This document shows positions 21,259 to 23,161 of a stretch of DNA of 23,161 bases, piece by piece; the stretch's first letter is position 1; each line of letters starts with the position of its first letter. The translations under genes and the position numbers were made by a program. The notes beneath the pieces were generated by a model. The model worked only from the letters and a program-made list of their open reading frames with translations. It searched no databases and was not told the DNA's origin. Source of the stretch: Longimicrobiales bacterium (GTDB taxonomy: Bacteria; Gemmatimonadota; Gemmatimonadetes; Longimicrobiales; Gaopeijiaceae); assembly GCA_028280205.1 (NCBI GenBank), contig JANQME010000030.1, positions 1-23,161 on the forward strand, written 5' to 3'.

Positions 21259-22614
21259 GTGGAACTCGCGGAGGCCGCCCTCGCGCGCCACCGGGCACTC
21301 GGCGAAGTCCTGCACGCGTACCGGCACTTCGACGAGGACGGCCTACGTCGTGGAGCCGAAGCGGCCGACGCGCTGCTCACCCGCGCGGCCGCGGACGGGC
21401 GGAACCCGCCCCCGCTCTGCGGGATCCCGGTGTCGGTGAAGGACCTGTACGCGGTCGACGGGATGCCCACCTTCGCGGGTTCCGCGCGCCGGCTCCCCGA
21501 GCCCGAATGGTCCCGGGACGGCGCGCTCGTCGGACACCTCCGCTCCGGCGGGGCGGTCTTCACGGGAAAGACCCATACGGTCGAGTTCGCATACGGGGGG
21601 GTTGGCGTCAACCCGCATTGGGGAACACCCCGCAACCCGTGGGACGCCGAAACGGCCCGCATCCCCGGGGGCTCGTCGTGCGGCGCCGGCGTGAGCCTGT
21701 GGGAGGGTTCGGCGATGCTCGCGCTCGGCTCGGACACCGGCGGCTCGATTCGTATCCCGGCCGGGTTCACCGGGGTGGTCGGGCACAAGCCCACGAAGCG
21801 ACGGCTCCCCACAGAGGGCGTCACCCGTCTGAGCAGCACCTTCGACAGCACGGGCGCGCTCACCCGCACGGTACGGGACGCGGTCTGGTTCTTCGCGTGC
21901 GCGAATCCGACGGCGGGTGACCCGGCTGCGATGCTCGAGGCGCTCGAGACCACGACGCTCGACGGCGTACGCGTCGGCGTCCCAGAGTGTCGGATCTGGG
22001 CGGACTGCCAGTCCGACGTCGCGGCCGTCCAGCTCGCCGCCGTCGCCGACCTGGGCGTCGCCGGCGCCGACCTCACCCGCCCGAGCGGAGCGCTCGTCGA
22101 CGATGCACACGACCACTACATGAACGGCGGGATCGCGAAGGCGGAGGTGCACGCCTGGCTGTCCGCCGAGCTCCCGGAGTGGCTCGAGTCGCTCCACCCC
22201 ACCGTCGGGTCGCGGCTACGCAACCCGCTCTCGCTGGAGGGTGAGGAGTACCGCGACGCAATCGCGCGCCACCGACGCCTCGCGGCGCTCGCCGACACGC
22301 TGTTCGAGCAAGCGGACGTACTCGCCCTCCCGGCCAACCTCCTCACCCCGCCCCCGGTCGCCGGGCTGGAGGAGGATCTGGAGCGCTACGCCGAGGTCAA
22401 TCGCGCCACGCTGCGGCCGACGTGCCCGGTCAACATGCTCGGGCTGTGCGCCATCTCGATCCCGGTAGGACGCGATGAGGTCGGCATGCCCGTGGGTCTG
22501 CAGCTCGTGGGCCGCGCGGACGAGGACGAGGCCCTGCTCGGCGTCGCGCTCGCCGCGGAGCGACTCTTGGGCACCGGACGCGAGCGCCTGGGGACGCCAC
22601 CGCTGCTCTCCTGA
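21259..22614 (+). CDS. Amidase signature family enzyme
   Basis: Hydrolyses an amide bond; substrate unknown. The Ser-cisSer-Lys triad is visible: the Lys in GIPVSVKDLY, the cis-Ser in GGSSCGAG (Cys-Gly-Ala replaces the commoner Gly-Gly-Ser), and the nucleophile Ser in GSDTGGSIRIPAG. The C-terminal part has CPVNMLGLCAISIPVG and MPVGLQLVG as in AS-family members. The coordinate given is GTG 21259, the first ATG/GTG/TTG in frame, for 451 residues. However, the frame is open upstream, and residues encoded from 21214 on (LEDAHAALRSGAVSAV, then VELAEAAL) match the conserved N-terminal helix of the family. Real initiation is therefore probably further upstream at CTG 21178, which overlaps the YajQ stop as CTGA, or at CTG 21214, which has GAAGG just before it. 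Probably co-translated with yajQ. GatA was considered, but no GatB/GatC neighbour is seen. Confidence 0.85.
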   Translation: MELAEAALARHRALGEVLHAYRHFDEDGLRRGAEAADALLTRAAADGRNPPPLCGIPVSVKDLYAVDGMPTFAGSARRLPEPEWSRDGALVGHLRSGGAVFTGKTHTVEFAYGGVGVNPHWGTPRNPWDAETARIPGGSSCGAGVSLWEGSAMLALGSDTGGSIRIPAGFTGVVGHKPTKRRLPTEGVTRLSSTFDSTGALTRTVRDAVWFFACANPTAGDPAAMLEALETTTLDGVRVGVPECRIWADCQSDVAAVQLAAVADLGVAGADLTRPSGALVDDAHDHYMNGGIAKAEVHAWLSAELPEWLESLHPTVGSRLRNPLSLEGEEYRDAIARHRRLAALADTLFEQADVLALPANLLTPPPVAGLEEDLERYAEVNRATLRPTCPVNMLGLCAISIPVGRDEVGMPVGLQLVGRADEDEALLGVALAAERLLGTGRERLGTPPLLS

Positions 22615-22695
22615 CGGAGACGGCGGACTCCGCGCGCCCAAGCACACCGCACTGTCGGTCGCCCCCGAACGTGCGCATCCGACCCGGCGCCACTC

Positions 22696-23161
22696 TCAAC
22701 CCACGATCCGCAGGAAGTCCGGATCGTCGTGGAGACTCTCGAAGTTTCCGTCACGCGGCAGCGTCGTTCGGCGCCCCGGGTTCAGCTCCACCGCACGGGT
22801 GAGCGCCTCGAGCGCCGATGCCTCGTCGCCGCGGCGGAGGTGCACGTCGGCGAGGGCCACCCACGCGTTGTCGTTGTCCGGTGACTTGTCGCGCGCGGCC
22901 TCCGCAGCCTCGAGCGCCTCGTCCAGCCGGCCGGAGCTCGCGAGGGCACGGACATCGCGCAGCATCTCGCCGGAGCGTTGCAGGTCCAGGATCCGTCGCA
23001 GCTCGGCGAGGGGCTGACGGTGATCGTCGACCCGGATGTCCACCACCCGGTCGCTGAACCCTCCGCGTACGCGCGGCGCCACGACGAGGATCGCGCCCGA
23101 CTGCATCCCGCGTGCGTCCCCACCCGCCGCCTGCGCCGCGTCGAGGGCGTCCATGAGCCGT
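22696..23161 (-). CDS. DUF1028 (Ntn-hydrolase-like) protein with C-terminal TPR repeats, 5'-truncated
   Basis: The frame runs off the right edge; codons for Arg-Leu precede the Met at 23154, so that Met is internal. The visible N-terminal part, LDAAQAAGGDARGMQSGAIL and then VDIRVDDHRQPLAELRRIL, is the conserved end of the DUF1028 family, putative Ntn-hydrolase-fold enzymes. The remaining 90 residues form about two TPR-like helix pairs (RALASSGRLDEALEAAEAAR, then NDNAWVALADVHLRRGDEAS), followed by a short tail with a final DDPDFLRIVG. TPRs suggest protein contacts. The family's activity is not established. The gene faces the amidase tail to tail across 81 bp, in which I see no convincing terminator. 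DUF1028 identity rests on motif recognition only. Confidence 0.72.
   Translation of the reverse strand, partial: RLMDALDAAQAAGGDARGMQSGAILVVAPRVRGGFSDRVVDIRVDDHRQPLAELRRILDLQRSGEMLRDVRALASSGRLDEALEAAEAARDKSPDNDNAWVALADVHLRRGDEASALEALTRAVELNPGRRTTLPRDGNFESLHDDPDFLRIVG

Noticed and set aside
21259..22614. GatA subunit of the tRNA amidotransferase
   Set aside because: The active-site motifs fit the amidase signature family generally, but GatB/GatC are not adjacent and the cis-Ser motif is GGSSCGAG, so I kept the broader call.

Overview
The window is a GC-rich bacterial chromosomal segment with densely packed genes, short gaps and many GTG starts. Several features point to Gemmatimonadota or a close relative: a secreted carboxypeptidase-regulatory-like protein ending in a truncated TonB-plug-like segment, a DUF4136 lipoprotein with a Trp/Gly/Tyr/Pro-rich block, several small outer-membrane barrel proteins, and a Lys/Ala-rich histone-like protein. 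That assignment is inference from gene content; there is no rRNA or other phylogenetic marker to settle it. I see no tRNA, rRNA, insertion sequence, phage gene or CRISPR array, and it reads as ordinary core and accessory chromosome.

Layout. 1-942 is the 3' end of a polytopic membrane protein of the MATE/flippase type. 939-3742 (minus) is a run of histone H1-like gene, thrC and thrB, giving the last two steps of threonine synthesis. 3896-4819 (plus) is a SprT-like zinc metalloprotease. 4771-10224 (minus) is a leuS-tkt pair (overlap TGATG), then a possible short leader ORF and the secreted plug-like protein. 10474-15960 is a signalling block: a membrane dCache-type histidine kinase co-translated with a single-domain receiver, a convergent REC-GGDEF-EAL protein with every recognisable catalytic motif intact, and a second, soluble histidine kinase. 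16024-17814 is a complete ABC exporter half-transporter. 17872-19978 (minus) holds an outer-membrane barrel protein, a DUF4136 lipoprotein and another barrel protein. 20160-22614 (plus) is a barrel protein, a YajQ-family protein and an amidase-signature enzyme in one tight run. 22696 to the right edge (minus) is the C-terminal part of a DUF1028-TPR protein.

How the parts fit. The two kinases share the same H-box type (HDLQEP), and the first is coupled to a receiver by a GTGA overlap, so at least one complete phosphorelay is local. The adjacent REC-GGDEF-EAL protein could be a further phosphorylation target that sets c-di-GMP. YajQ homologues in Xanthomonas and Pseudomonas bind c-di-GMP, so a possible effector lies about 6 kb away; that link is inference only.

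I did not find a clear previously undescribed system. The most useful second looks are: short leader ORFs overlapping the starts of two genes that lack their own Shine-Dalgarno; an amidase whose conserved N-terminus extends upstream of every ATG/GTG/TTG; a sigma-54-like promoter before the DUF4136 operon; a histone-like protein with no acidic residues and a 51-bp tandem repeat; and a LeuRS with an HVGN signature.
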